Shown here: in pieces, positions 9,317 through 18,432 of the stretch | Layout of the letters: each line of letters opens with the position of its first letter | Numbering within the stretch: the stretch's first letter is position 1 | Notes under the pieces: generated by a model | The model's database searches: none | The model's input: only the letters and a program-made list of their open reading frames with translations | What the model was told of the DNA's origin: nothing | Made by a program: the position numbers and the translations under genes | DNA from: Bacillota bacterium | GTDB lineage: Bacteria; Bacillota; Bacilli; Alicyclobacillales; SLC66 | DNA: 64,000 bases | NCBI GenBank assembly: GCA_021820975.1 | Contig: JAKADA010000010.1 | Coordinates: forward strand, 1 to 64,000 | Direction: 5' to 3'

Positions 9317-9949
9317 CTAGATGAACATCGAAATAATCCAAACAAGTACGCCGATCCACATAGTTTTGTTTTTTGAAGCTCCTGTATAGACAGATAAGCC
9401 GATCGTGACGATAACAACCGACCAAATATCAAAAACGCTGATGCGTGAAAGCACGCTCGCCACGCTACCTGAACTCGGTATGATCGTGCTAAGAGACAAT
9501 AACGATGCGATGTAGGTACCTGTGATTACGGTGGCAAGAGTGCTAAACAAGGTGCCGATCAGTTGAAACAATGCCACATAGGTACCTAATGCTACAGCAT
9601 TACGATAGGTAATGGTGTAACCGAATACTTTGGTGATAATCCAATAAAAAAAGCCGAGTATGACAAGACTGATCCATGGCGCGATAACCCCGCCAACGAT
9701 CGTGGATATAGGAAAGATCGTCTTAGCCGCCAAGACTTCTTGATGACTCATCTTAGAAAAGAGTTGAACATAGATCGGTGAACGTAAAATGTAGGGATAC
9801 ACCACAGCTTCCATCAAGGCAGAAACGACCGATAAAGCCACGGCCAGCCACACAAAACCAAGTTTCGGCCTTCTCGTTGAAAAGTATAGGGTTGGATTTT
9901 TAAATAATGTCGGCCACGAAGATTTCTGTTCGATTACTTCATCCATCAT
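9317..9949 (-). CDS. YIP1 family membrane protein
   Basis: A 210-residue protein with about five membrane segments. The N-terminal PTLYFSTRRPKLGFVW resembles the typical YIP1 opening in which a cytoplasmic P-x-x-x-F stretch leads into the first helix. The pattern FYWIITKVFGYTITYRNAVALGTYVALFQLIGTLFSTL fits the conserved central part of the family. YIP1 proteins in bacteria are poorly understood; some sit near transport or envelope genes. A ribosome site (AGGGGG) precedes the paired ATG codons at 9949/9946. The SRPBCC remnant follows directly on the same strand, so the two probably once formed an operon. Confidence 0.7.
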   Translation of the reverse strand: MMDEVIEQKSSWPTLFKNPTLYFSTRRPKLGFVWLAVALSVVSALMEAVVYPYILRSPIYVQLFSKMSHQEVLAAKTIFPISTIVGGVIAPWISLVILGFFYWIITKVFGYTITYRNAVALGTYVALFQLIGTLFSTLATVITGTYIASLLSLSTIIPSSGSVASVLSRISVFDIWSVVIVTIGLSVYTGASKNKTMWIGVLVWIISMFI

Positions 9950-10165
9950 GAAAGTTGTCCCCCTGCTCGGTGATGGTCTACTTTATGCCTATAGACCCAA
10001 ATACTATAACAAAGTATCAGCAATTTCGCTAGAAGTGGAACTCCATGTGCAATAAATACCGCTTTGCTACTTATGATCACTTTTGTCCTTGAAGGAATAA
10101 TAACCAAGGAATACAGTAAGTATAGACACGACATTATCTACTTTATTTTATGGGAGGTAAAAACC

Positions 10166-10930
10166 ATGAAATTGCAAAATAAAGTCGCCGTTATAACAGG
10201 TGCTGGTTCGGGCATGGGTAAGGAAATCGCTAAGTTATTTGCCAAAGAAGGTGCAAAAGTTGTCTTGGCCGATATTGCTGAGGGACCCTTACATGACGTT
10301 GTCGACGAAATCAAGCAGTCTGGCTACACAGCGACTGGTGTTGTATCCAATGTCGCTAAAGAAGATGATATTCAAAAAATGATTGACACCGCAGTCAATG
10401 AATTTGGATCACTTGATATTCTAGTCAACAATGCAGGTATTATGGATAAAATGACAGCTGCAGCTGACGTAACAGATGAACTGTGGGAACGCGTCTTTGC
10501 CATTAATGTAACCGGTCCCATGCGTGCCATTCGTAAGGCACTACCTATTATGATTAAGCAAGGCCATGGTGTAATTATTAACACCGCATCCATTGGTGGA
10601 TTGTTTGGATCACGAGCTGGAGCAGCTTATACGGCATCTAAGCATGCTGTCATTGGTCTCACAAAAAATGTTGGCTATCAGTATGCGAAGCTTGGCATTC
10701 GCTGCAATGCGATTGCACCTGGTGGCGTTGAAACGAACATCATGGCGGATACACCGAACTTAGACATGTCTGCACTCGGTGTGCAGACATCCATGGTAGG
10801 GATGGGTGTCAATCCACGTATGGGACAGCCAAACGAAATTGCAACCGTGGCACTATTCTTGGCATCCGATGACTCGAATTTCATCAACGGAACGGTGATC
10901 ACGGCTGATGCAGGGTGGACTGCGTACTAA
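10166..10930 (+). CDS. SDR family NAD-dependent oxidoreductase
   Basis: A classical short-chain dehydrogenase/reductase of 254 residues. The cofactor motif TGAGSGMG is at residues 11-18 and Asp36 at the end of the second strand favours NAD(H). NNAG is at 88-91. The catalytic set is Asn114, Ser142, Tyr155 and Lys159 (YTASK). The start is the ATG at 10166, six bases after a GGGAGGT Shine-Dalgarno; the in-frame ATG at 10064 lacks one. A 3-oxoacyl-ACP reductase or sugar/alcohol dehydrogenase role is possible, but the substrate is not readable. It faces a second SDR gene convergently, and the two are not close copies. Confidence 0.88.
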   Translation: MKLQNKVAVITGAGSGMGKEIAKLFAKEGAKVVLADIAEGPLHDVVDEIKQSGYTATGVVSNVAKEDDIQKMIDTAVNEFGSLDILVNNAGIMDKMTAAADVTDELWERVFAINVTGPMRAIRKALPIMIKQGHGVIINTASIGGLFGSRAGAAYTASKHAVIGLTKNVGYQYAKLGIRCNAIAPGGVETNIMADTPNLDMSALGVQTSMVGMGVNPRMGQPNEIATVALFLASDDSNFINGTVITADAGWTAY

Positions 10931-10967
10931 ATCGTAGGAATCACCCAATCATTCACGAATACGAACA

Positions 10968-11714
10968 CTAGCGTAAGTTTCGACCGCCATTAATATCAAG
11001 CGTTGATCCATAGATAAATCCAGCAACTGGGCTTGCCATGTACACAATACTTTTGGCAATTTCTTCGGGGAGTGCGTATCGATGAGATAGAAGTTTTGTT
11101 CTCGTGTAGTCATCGGACTGAGCTGACGAAGCTTCGCTCCCCATATCCGTTGCTGTAATGCCCGGGGCAACACAATTAACGCGAATACCTGGAGATAAAG
11201 CTCTAGCGGCACTCTTGGTTAGGTTGACAAGGCCTGCTTTTGCCGCAGCATAGTGTGGATGATGAGGAACTCCTGTATGTGCAGCGACACTAGCTACGAT
11301 AACTACAGAAGAACCTTCACCTAACAAAGGCAAAACAGATTTTAAAACATAAAAAGTACCATTAAGATTGACGTTAATAACCTTATCCCATTCCTCAAAC
11401 GAAACTTCCGTAAACGGTGTAACTATGTTGACTCCCGCATTCAATACGACAATATCTATCTTAGGAACAATGGTCGCAAGTTGACTTATGGCGCTAACTA
11501 CACTTTCCGAATTCGCGATATCAAAGCTGCACGTCCAAGCATTTCTACCTGCATCTTTCACGTACTTAGCTACTAGTTTTGCCCCTTCTTCATCTTTTCC
11601 ATATCCAATGATCACATGGGAACCTTCTTCGGCAAATACCTTAGCTGTAGCAGCGCCAATACCTTTTGATGCACCAGTGACAAAAACAATCTTATTCTTT
11701 AAGCCAAGGTCCAC
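10968..11714 (-). CDS. SDR family oxidoreductase
   Basis: A classical SDR of 248 residues with the cofactor loop TGASKGIG at residues 13-20, NAG at 92-94, Ser142 and the Tyr155-x-x-x-Lys159 pair (YAAAK). The second strand ends in GYGKDEEG without an acidic residue at the usual position, which leans towards NADP(H). The C-terminus INGGRNLR fits FabG-like reductases. The substrate is unknown. It converges with the other SDR gene and its 5' end is about 110 bp from the decayed end of the CRISPR array, marking the boundary between chromosomal genes and the CRISPR locus. Confidence 0.87.
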   Translation of the reverse strand: MDLGLKNKIVFVTGASKGIGAATAKVFAEEGSHVIIGYGKDEEGAKLVAKYVKDAGRNAWTCSFDIANSESVVSAISQLATIVPKIDIVVLNAGVNIVTPFTEVSFEEWDKVINVNLNGTFYVLKSVLPLLGEGSSVVIVASVAAHTGVPHHPHYAAAKAGLVNLTKSAARALSPGIRVNCVAPGITATDMGSEASSAQSDDYTRTKLLSHRYALPEEIAKSIVYMASPVAGFIYGSTLDINGGRNLR

Positions 11715-11821
11715 AGTATGTCACCTCTTGCTTTTATATAACCATATTGCCTTCTCAGACTATCCACGAATTTGCCAATTCTACTTTTCGGCTCCACACC
11801 GACTAGCATGGATAGGACCTT

Positions 11822-14800
11822 AGCATCATTCACTCCCGCGCACGGCGGGCGACACCAACAGTAAACGATAAGAGATCAAACAAGTAGTTTCAATCCACGC
11901 CCGCGCACGGCGGGCGACAATTACCTCCCAAAAATTTATAAACCAACCATAACAGTTTCAATCCACGCCCGCGCACGGCGGGCGACTCCCGTTGTTAAGT
12001 TCATAAGGGATAACCTCCTAGTTTCAATCCACGCCCGCGCACGGCGGGCGACACAACAGATAAAGAATCATTCTTAAGACCAGAGGTTTCAATCCACGCC
12101 CGCGCACGGCGGGCGACAAAAAGGCACACTGTCTACTGGCAATTTGCCTGAGTTTCAATCCACGCCCGCGCACGGCGGGCGACTCCAGACCTGCCTTAGT
12201 TAAACCTGATCGGGGAAGTTTCAATCCACGCCCGCGCACGGCGGGCGACCTAAATGTCCATCGTTTAGCAAAAGTATTGCAACGTTTCAATCCACGCCCG
12301 CGCACGGCGGGCGACTCATCAGACGTGAGGCGGTACGTTTCGTTCACTCGTTTCAATCCACGCCCGCGCACGGCGGGCGACTCAAACAATTCATCACCGT
12401 CATAGTCAATAAGATGTTTCAATCCACGCCCGCGCACGGCGGGCGACTTTAAACTCTCTTTTCCTGAGATAGTTGTCATCGTGTTTCAATCCACGCCCGC
12501 GCACGGCGGGCGACAGTAGGTTCCCAGACTCTTACCGTTGCCTGTCTTAGTTTCAATCCACGCCCGCGCACGGCGGGCGACTTCAGTCTGCTCACGCTCC
12601 GTTTTTGGCTGAGGGTTTCAATCCACGCCCGCGCACGGCGGGCGACATAATTATAGACGGAAATCAAAACAACAATACCAGTTTCAATCCACGCCCGCGC
12701 ACGGCGGGCGACGCCCTGATTTTTTATGGCAGACGATTGCATGGTCAAGTTTCAATCCACGCCCGCGCACGGCGGGCGACGTTGAACCGTCATCCAGTGT
12801 CGCTCCGACAAACGTTTCAATCCACGCCCGCGCACGGCGGGCGACTTTGCTTATTCAAGTCCGCTGCATACAGTGTCTTCGTTTCAATCCACGCCCGCGC
12901 ACGGCGGGCGACGGTGTTATTTCTGGGGATGTTGATCCCGCCAAACGTTTCAATCCACGCCCGCGCACGGCGGGCGACTTGTAGATCCTCGACATTCAAT
13001 CCCACGAGTTCATGTTTCAATCCACGCCCGCGCACGGCGGGCGACTTCCTGAACATGGGTATGCACATCTGGCACTATGGTTTCAATCCACGCCCGCGCA
13101 CGGCGGGCGACAAAAAAACCTCCTAACTCGAAGTATTAGAATCTTTAGTTTCAATCCACGCCCGCGCACGGCGGGCGACAAACCAGTAACAGCACAGCCG
13201 AGAGACGATAAAGTTTCAATCCACGCCCGCGCACGGCGGGCGACATGATAAAAAAAGGCGATAGTAAAATCATAGTGTTTCAATCCACGCCCGCGCACGG
13301 CGGGCGACCTAAGATCAGTACGCACGATGTTTCGGGCTTGTTCGTTTCAATCCACGCCCGCGCACGGCGGGCGACAAGACTGTAACTTAACAATCTCAGC
13401 AGAAATAGCAGTTTCAATCCACGCCCGCGCACGGCGGGCGACTTACTGAATCTGAACCTGTTAGTATGGTTTCTCGTGTTTCAATCCACGCCCGCGCACG
13501 GCGGGCGACTTTCACCAGGGCTAGGTAACACACCAAGCGGCACCGGTTTCAATCCACGCCCGCGCACGGCGGGCGACATCTGGCAGGCGCGCTGTTTAAC
13601 AAGATACAAAAGTTTCAATCCACGCCCGCGCACGGCGGGCGACTACCGGGTTGTCCTAACACAGACTGTAAAAGGGGGTTTCAATCCACGCCCGCGCACG
13701 GCGGGCGACTACTTCTGATGTGGACGTAACTTGTCCCGATTTTGTTTCAATCCACGCCCGCGCACGGCGGGCGACTTCACTAATCAACATATCCCAACCA
13801 GATAAAGGAGTTTCAATCCACGCCCGCGCACGGCGGGCGACCGCATCAGAAACCATATGAGCCAAAGAAGCAATAGTTTCAATCCACGCCCGCGCACGGC
13901 GGGCGACTACCGGGTTGTCCTAACACAGACTGTAAAAGGGGGTTTCAATCCACGCCCGCGCACGGCGGGCGACCTCTTCACGCAAAATCTCAACATCAAA
14001 AGAAAAAGTTTCAATCCACGCCCGCGCACGGCGGGCGACCTCAGCAGTGCCCAAAGCCGCGAACTCAGCAACAGTTTCAATCCACGCCCGCGCACGGCGG
14101 GCGACGGGACAATTTACGTCCAATTCATCAGAAGTAATGTTTCAATCCACGCCCGCGCACGGCGGGCGACTCGAAACAGCTCCTTTGACTGGTTGGGATA
14201 TGTTGATGTTTCAATCCACGCCCGCGCACGGCGGGCGACCCATCCGCATGACGAGTGAGGAATACATCCTCGTGTTTCAATCCACGCCCGCGCACGGCGG
14301 GCGACATCCATAGCAATATCAAGGCGAGTAACCTTACCGGTTTCAATCCACGCCCGCGCACGGCGGGCGACAGAAATACGACTAGCACACATACTTAAGC
14401 ACCTCGTTTCAATCCACGCCCGCGCACGGCGGGCGACTCAGCAGTGCCCAAAGCCGCGAACTCAGCAACAGTTTCAATCCACGCCCGCGCACGGCGGGCG
14501 ACGTAGTCACACCATGACCACGACGATCAAAACCAGTTTCAATCCACGCCCGCGCACGGCGGGCGACAAACTGACTTGCTGCGCGCTCATTTTGATACTT
14601 TGTTTCAATCCACGCCCGCGCACGGCGGGCGACGATGGAGCCGTACCAGTTTGAGGATCAGGTATAGTTTCAATCCACGCCCGCGCACGGCGGGCGACTA
14701 CTAATTTGCAGGGCTTATCAATTTGGAGGTGCGTTTCAATCCACGCCCGCGCACGGCGGGCGACACCTATGTATCCGTCTAGTTCTGGTGTTTCTAATGT

Positions 14801-14963
14801 TTCAATCCACGCCCGCGCACGGCGGGCGACCAATGGTGATTAACGTGGCGAAAAGCCCATTTCAAGTTTCAATCCACGCCCGCGCACGGCGGGCGACCTA
14901 TTTGGTCACGTTCTAGCTCTATTATTACATAGTTTCAATCCACGCCCGCGCACGGCGGGCGAC
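11822..14963 (-). CRISPR. Type I-C CRISPR array, 48 repeats (one decayed), 47 spacers
   Basis: The 32-bp repeat begins GTTTCAATCC and ends GGCGGGCGAC on the plus strand. Read on the minus strand it starts GTCGCCCGCC and ends GATTGAAAC, the usual type I-C orientation, with a 7-bp stem CGCCCGC/GCGGGCG around CGTGC. I count 47 apparently identical copies from 11887 to 14963. A further copy at 11822-11853 keeps only its last 23 bases, with one change, and is the old leader-distal end. Spacers are 32-37 nt, mostly 33-35. The leader and cas2 lie at the right, so spacers near 14931 are newest. Spacers at 13644-13677 and 13908-13941 are identical. Spacers at 14040-14073 and 14438-14470 differ by one terminal base. 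The apparent uniformity of the repeats suggests a recently active array. Confidence 0.98.
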
Positions 14964-15134
14964 CGTACATCCAAAAAGCCGTTGCCTAGTATGGGATTAC
15001 AGATCCATTTCCGCGAACCTACCTAATGATACAACAGATCACGAACGTAATTTCCACAATATTGATCAAATCATGCGTAGATTCATGCATGCGAATGTAC
15101 TAGATAATTTATGATCACCTAGGATTCGCGATCA
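14964..15134 (-). promoter_or_regulatory. CRISPR leader
   Basis: This 171-bp stretch lies between the cas2 stop and the first (newest) repeat, contains no reading frame and is AT-rich compared with the array. On the minus strand it includes AGGTTCGCGGAAATGG about 50 bp before the first repeat; as I recall, similar TTCGCG-containing boxes occur in other type I-C leaders. By position it should hold the array promoter and the signals that direct Cas1-Cas2 to insert spacers at this end. The promoter boxes cannot be fixed by eye. Confidence 0.75.
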
Positions 15135-15425
15135 TCAAATCATCATAAGTCCCTCAGGGTCATAAGTTTGCTTAGCACCCACATGATCCACTTTTCCCTG
15201 CCATTTCGATCCCAAATGGTAAAATCGCAAACTATCCGTCGAAGGGTCAATGATTTTCTCCAAAGAATGTTGCAATTCCTCGAATTGATAAGGATCTAAC
15301 AAACATTCAAAAACTGAATTTTGTACCCGTTGTCCATAATTCTCGCACATTTTTGCTACATTACGTAGTCGTCGCCTCCCAGTCCCTGTTTTGGTACTTA
15401 CATCATACGTTATGAGCACCATCAT
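15135..15425 (-). CDS. cas2: CRISPR-associated endoribonuclease-fold protein Cas2
   Basis: A 96-residue Cas2 with the ferredoxin-fold start MMVLITYDVSTKTGTGRRRL, where the Asp after ITY is the conserved metal-site residue. The core RVQNSVFECLLDPYQFEEL is typical of the type I-C subgroup. Cas2 dimers bridge two Cas1 dimers in the spacer-integration complex. The start ATG has an AGGTGA ribosome site. It is the last protein gene of the cas operon and lies 14 bp after cas1, directly before the leader. Confidence 0.96.
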   Translation of the reverse strand: MMVLITYDVSTKTGTGRRRLRNVAKMCENYGQRVQNSVFECLLDPYQFEELQHSLEKIIDPSTDSLRFYHLGSKWQGKVDHVGAKQTYDPEGLMMI

Positions 15426-15439
15426 CCATTCATCACCTG

Positions 15440-16471
15440 CTACTTCCAGAAAAATGGCGGATAATCATCCAAATCGCCTCGCATATACCGTGCTAATAAC
15501 ATGGCCTGCGCATATGGCAATAACCCAATCGGTATCTTTTCATCCAAGTAAGGGTGCCGAATTTCATCTCTCTTACGTTGTTGCCATTCAGTTAATACCA
15601 TTTTACGAGCATCATCCGAGAGCATAACAGCCCCCGATTCCTTTTTAAAAAAGTCATCTGAGGAAAGCTGGTTGCGATTCACTAATGTCAATGCGGCCCG
15701 ATCCGCCAAATAAACCCGAAATTCCTCCATTACATCCAGAGCCAGACTATTCCTTCCAGAGCGATCTCTATGCAAGAATCCTACTTGGGCATCAAGCCCA
15801 ACAGACTCAAGCGCATGCGTAACGTCATTTGCCAACAAGGTATAGAGAAATGACAGCAGCGCATTAACTGGATCGGTTGGCGGTCTTTTCACTCTTCCCT
15901 TAAAGATAAAATAATGTTTATTTAGAAGTACTTGTTCCGAAAACGCAGAAAAATAATGACGAGCTGCAAGTCCTTCAACTCCACGCAATTGATCAAGAGT
16001 TGTACTACTCTTTACCTCCCGTACTTGTCGATCAAGTTCTCTAATTACAGATTGAAGGTGTTCGGTATTGACCTTATCCGCATGATCGCGTAGTGTCCGT
16101 TGGATAGAAGTCTTGGCATTAACAATCTTCGCATACGTGAAACGTTGAGCCAGCAACAATGCCTTATCTTTATCATCGCTATAACGATATTGCGTACGTC
16201 TCAAGTAAACGTTTCCCTTGGTCTCTCCAGTTACACGGGCTTTAAATTGACCAGTTGGTGTCAGAAATACTAGCGAAACGTTATTCTCTATGCACAAGTG
16301 CATAGCATCTGGGCTAACTCCCTTATAGCCAAAAACAAGGACTGATTCTAAGTTAAGAATTGGAACCTGAAGTTCCTTAGAGCCATTGGCGCGAACAATC
16401 AATGTCTCACCTTTTGCCCCCACATAGGCATCGGGCAATGTAACGTACAGGGTATTTAATAATCGCCTAAT
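15440..16471 (-). CDS. cas1: CRISPR-associated integrase Cas1 (apparent ATT start)
   Basis: Spacer-integrating nuclease. The first ordinary start in frame is TTG at 16438, giving 332 residues, but this omits the conserved beginning. Codons upstream read RRLLNTLYVTLPDAY, matching the usual type I-C Cas1 N-terminus (KLLNTLYVTTPDAYL). The frame is closed further up by a TGA. The only codon fitting the family start is ATT at 16471, which lies 9 nt after a full AGGAGG (16481-16486). The protein is then 343 residues, the usual length. No Shine-Dalgarno precedes the TTG or the CTG at 16450. The gene overlaps the end of cas4 by 16 nt. The catalytic region, including GVEGLAARHYFSAF, looks intact. Confidence 0.93.
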   Translation of the reverse strand: MRRLLNTLYVTLPDAYVGAKGETLIVRANGSKELQVPILNLESVLVFGYKGVSPDAMHLCIENNVSLVFLTPTGQFKARVTGETKGNVYLRRTQYRYSDDKDKALLLAQRFTYAKIVNAKTSIQRTLRDHADKVNTEHLQSVIRELDRQVREVKSSTTLDQLRGVEGLAARHYFSAFSEQVLLNKHYFIFKGRVKRPPTDPVNALLSFLYTLLANDVTHALESVGLDAQVGFLHRDRSGRNSLALDVMEEFRVYLADRAALTLVNRNQLSSDDFFKKESGAVMLSDDARKMVLTEWQQRKRDEIRHPYLDEKIPIGLLPYAQAMLLARYMRGDLDDYPPFFWK

Positions 16472-17148
16472 TCTTCATGGCCTCCTATGTTCTGCTCGAT
16501 ATAGTGTGCTGCCGATTTAGCACCTAGAGAACTGAGCCTCGGCTGGCAAAGCTCAAAAAGAGAGCATTGTTTACAATGTTGTTTGTACACAGCCCGAGGC
16601 GTGATGGCATTCTCGTAGTAATAACTCATTTGAGACAATAGCTCCTCAACCCTATGACGATACGGTTGCGTAAATTCGATACTCTCTCTTTTACGAGTCT
16701 CAGCATAGTAGATCGCCCCTGCCGAGATAGATACTTTAAGCATTTCCTCCAAACAAATAGCTTGTGCACATAATTGCACTATATCCCGATCATCAACTTT
16801 GGGTTTTCCCCTCTTATATTCCACAGGGAGTACCTTCCAGAATCCTATGCGACCATCTAAAGTTACCGTCTCTTCAGATGCTACTAGAACTCTCCTAAAT
16901 TCAACCACATCAGCAATGCCGCGTACTCCTAGCCTTTCTGACAAGAGCGGCATCGAACGAACAACTCGCAAATCACCCCGTGTTTCATCAGCATGTTCAT
17001 CGTCGACACGTTTATGAACGTATTGACCTTGAGTTGTTAGAACATTTTCTGACCATTGTTGTTCAATATGAATCAGGGCCCATTGCCGCTGACAAAAGGC
17101 AAAGTGTTGAATACCAGATAACATGAAATAATCGTCATCGTCTCTCAT
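16456..17148 (-). CDS. cas4: CRISPR-associated exonuclease Cas4
   Basis: A 230-residue RecB-like nuclease with an iron-sulphur cluster. Cys19 (FCQRQW) and the C-terminal trio in HCKQCSLFELC form the four-cysteine cluster site. The nuclease motifs are GIADVVEF, PVEYKRGK and QLCAQAICLEE. In type I-C systems Cas4 works with Cas1-Cas2 to trim prespacers and select those next to a correct PAM, which fits its position immediately before cas1. The ribosome site for the ATG at 17148 is weak, suggesting coupling to cas7, whose stop lies 15 bp upstream. Confidence 0.95.
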   Translation of the reverse strand: MRDDDDYFMLSGIQHFAFCQRQWALIHIEQQWSENVLTTQGQYVHKRVDDEHADETRGDLRVVRSMPLLSERLGVRGIADVVEFRRVLVASEETVTLDGRIGFWKVLPVEYKRGKPKVDDRDIVQLCAQAICLEEMLKVSISAGAIYYAETRKRESIEFTQPYRHRVEELLSQMSYYYENAITPRAVYKQHCKQCSLFELCQPRLSSLGAKSAAHYIEQNIGGHEELGDY

Positions 17149-17163
17149 AGCAGTGCATGTATC

Positions 17164-18045
17164 CTAGAGTTTTTCGATGACCGTTACACCTAGCGGGGCA
17201 TCGCTGATCACCACATCATAATCATGAAATGAACGCGTAACATCCACTTCTGGTTTTCGCATGACTTGTACCAAATCAAATAGTTTATGCGCCGGTGCAT
17301 TGCCTAGCACAGAAGAATGTTCAAACACAATGAGTTTTTGCGTTGCCATTTTACCGCGCGAAGCTGAATGATCATGATCAAACATGTTAAGTAATGCTTC
17401 CCAAAGAAGTTCCAGATCTTCCTCATTGAAGCTTGTGTGATTCGCGAGTGGAGCCGATACAAATCCCTCCATGCGATAGAGTCCATAAGGCACAATGCTC
17501 TTTCTGCCCATTGTCCTCTCTTTTTCTGCATCTCTTTCATTTGTTACAGCCATACGCGTAATGGTAATTTCCTGTGGCGAGATAGGATCAATACTTTTCG
17601 CAAAACTAAATTGAACCGGCCCTCGTACCTGTCCACAATTCACCCCAGTGGTCATGACTGCACCGAATGTGCGTATATCGTAATATTTATCGCACATCCA
17701 GAGAGCGAGTGTTTGCTGATCCTCTTTTTTCTTCGCTTCCATTTTGTCTGATTTGTTGTCCTTCACTTCGATTTCGGGGTGACTTAGAAAGGCTTCCTTA
17801 TTGAGGTTATTCAATACCGCAGCTTCTTTTACGTAAATATCAAATGATGCTACGCCATTCTTGGCAAGTTCAACATAATTTCGCACCTTACGCTTGATGC
17901 AGACATCTGTCACTAAGCCACAGCCTGTTTCCGCATCAAGTCTTGGCAAGTTTCCAGCGTCAGGGTCGCCATTTGGGTTCCCATTCTCAACATCAAACAA
18001 AAGCACAAATTCATACCGTTTCGATAATGGCGTTATCTGTCTCAT
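17164..18045 (-). CDS. cas7c: CRISPR Cascade backbone subunit Cas7 (Csd2), type I-C
   Basis: A 293-residue RAMP protein that polymerises along the crRNA to form the backbone of the type I-C effector complex. The N-terminal [20 protein letters not shown] is the diagnostic Csd2 motif, followed by [15 protein letters not shown]. Later [24 protein letters not shown] is also typical. The ATG at 18045 has AAGGGG 9 nt upstream. It sits between cas8c and cas4 in the standard I-C order. Confidence 0.96.
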   Translation of the reverse strand: MRQITPLSKRYEFVLLFDVENGNPNGDPDAGNLPRLDAETGCGLVTDVCIKRKVRNYVELAKNGVASFDIYVKEAAVLNNLNKEAFLSHPEIEVKDNKSDKMEAKKKEDQQTLALWMCDKYYDIRTFGAVMTTGVNCGQVRGPVQFSFAKSIDPISPQEITITRMAVTNERDAEKERTMGRKSIVPYGLYRMEGFVSAPLANHTSFNEEDLELLWEALLNMFDHDHSASRGKMATQKLIVFEHSSVLGNAPAHKLFDLVQVMRKPEVDVTRSFHDYDVVISDAPLGVTVIEKL

Positions 18046-18072
18046 CGTAAAATACCCCTTTTCTGGTTCCGT

Positions 18073-18432
18073 TTATTTTTCAGCCTTTTTTGTATATAAG
18101 TCTTGTCTTTGATGATAGTATCCCAAGGCAAACATACCTTGCTCTTCTAAAGATAATCGTTTAGGAAACACCGTCGGTAAATCATTCATCACCTCCTGAA
18201 TTTTTTGATCATTACTTCTACCCCAATCCTCATCCTTCGCGATGTGATGTTGTGCCAAACTCAATAAACGAGGAAATACATTGGCTGGTGTGGCAGATGC
18301 GGCTCCCCAAAAACGATCACGAATCGTGGCATTAATGCCTTGCCCAAGAGCACTAACCTGTGTCTTCTCAAGACAAGCAAATAATCGTCCTAAGTGGTAG
18401 GCCACACTAGGCATGTTTCTATTTAACGTCAT
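18073..18432 (-). CDS. cas11c: Cascade small subunit Cas11c from an internal start in cas8c
   Basis: Within cas8c, in the same frame, the ATG at 18432 is preceded by AAGGGG with an 8-nt spacer, as good a Shine-Dalgarno as those of the other cas genes. Translation from it gives a 119-residue helical protein beginning MTLNRNMPSVAYHLGRL, matching the size expected for Cas11. Type I-C complexes are known to contain several copies of a small subunit made by internal initiation in cas8c, so I read this as the same arrangement. It should line the inner belly of the complex beside the target strand. Support is by analogy plus the ribosome site, not direct evidence. Confidence 0.75.
   Translation of the reverse strand: MTLNRNMPSVAYHLGRLFACLEKTQVSALGQGINATIRDRFWGAASATPANVFPRLLSLAQHHIAKDEDWGRSNDQKIQEVMNDLPTVFPKRLSLEEQGMFALGYYHQRQDLYTKKAEK

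Noticed and set aside
10931-10967. Terminator between the two convergent SDR genes
   Set aside because: The 37-bp gap shows no stem followed by a T-run.
12024-14833. Long open frames on both strands across 12.0-14.8 kb with repeated ARRARAWIE- or RGRGLK-like peptides
   Set aside because: They are translations of the CRISPR repeat and spacers, not genes; the repeat lacks stops in several frames.
16436-16438. TTG at 16438 as the cas1 start
   Set aside because: It lacks a ribosome site and drops conserved residues that are encoded in frame upstream.
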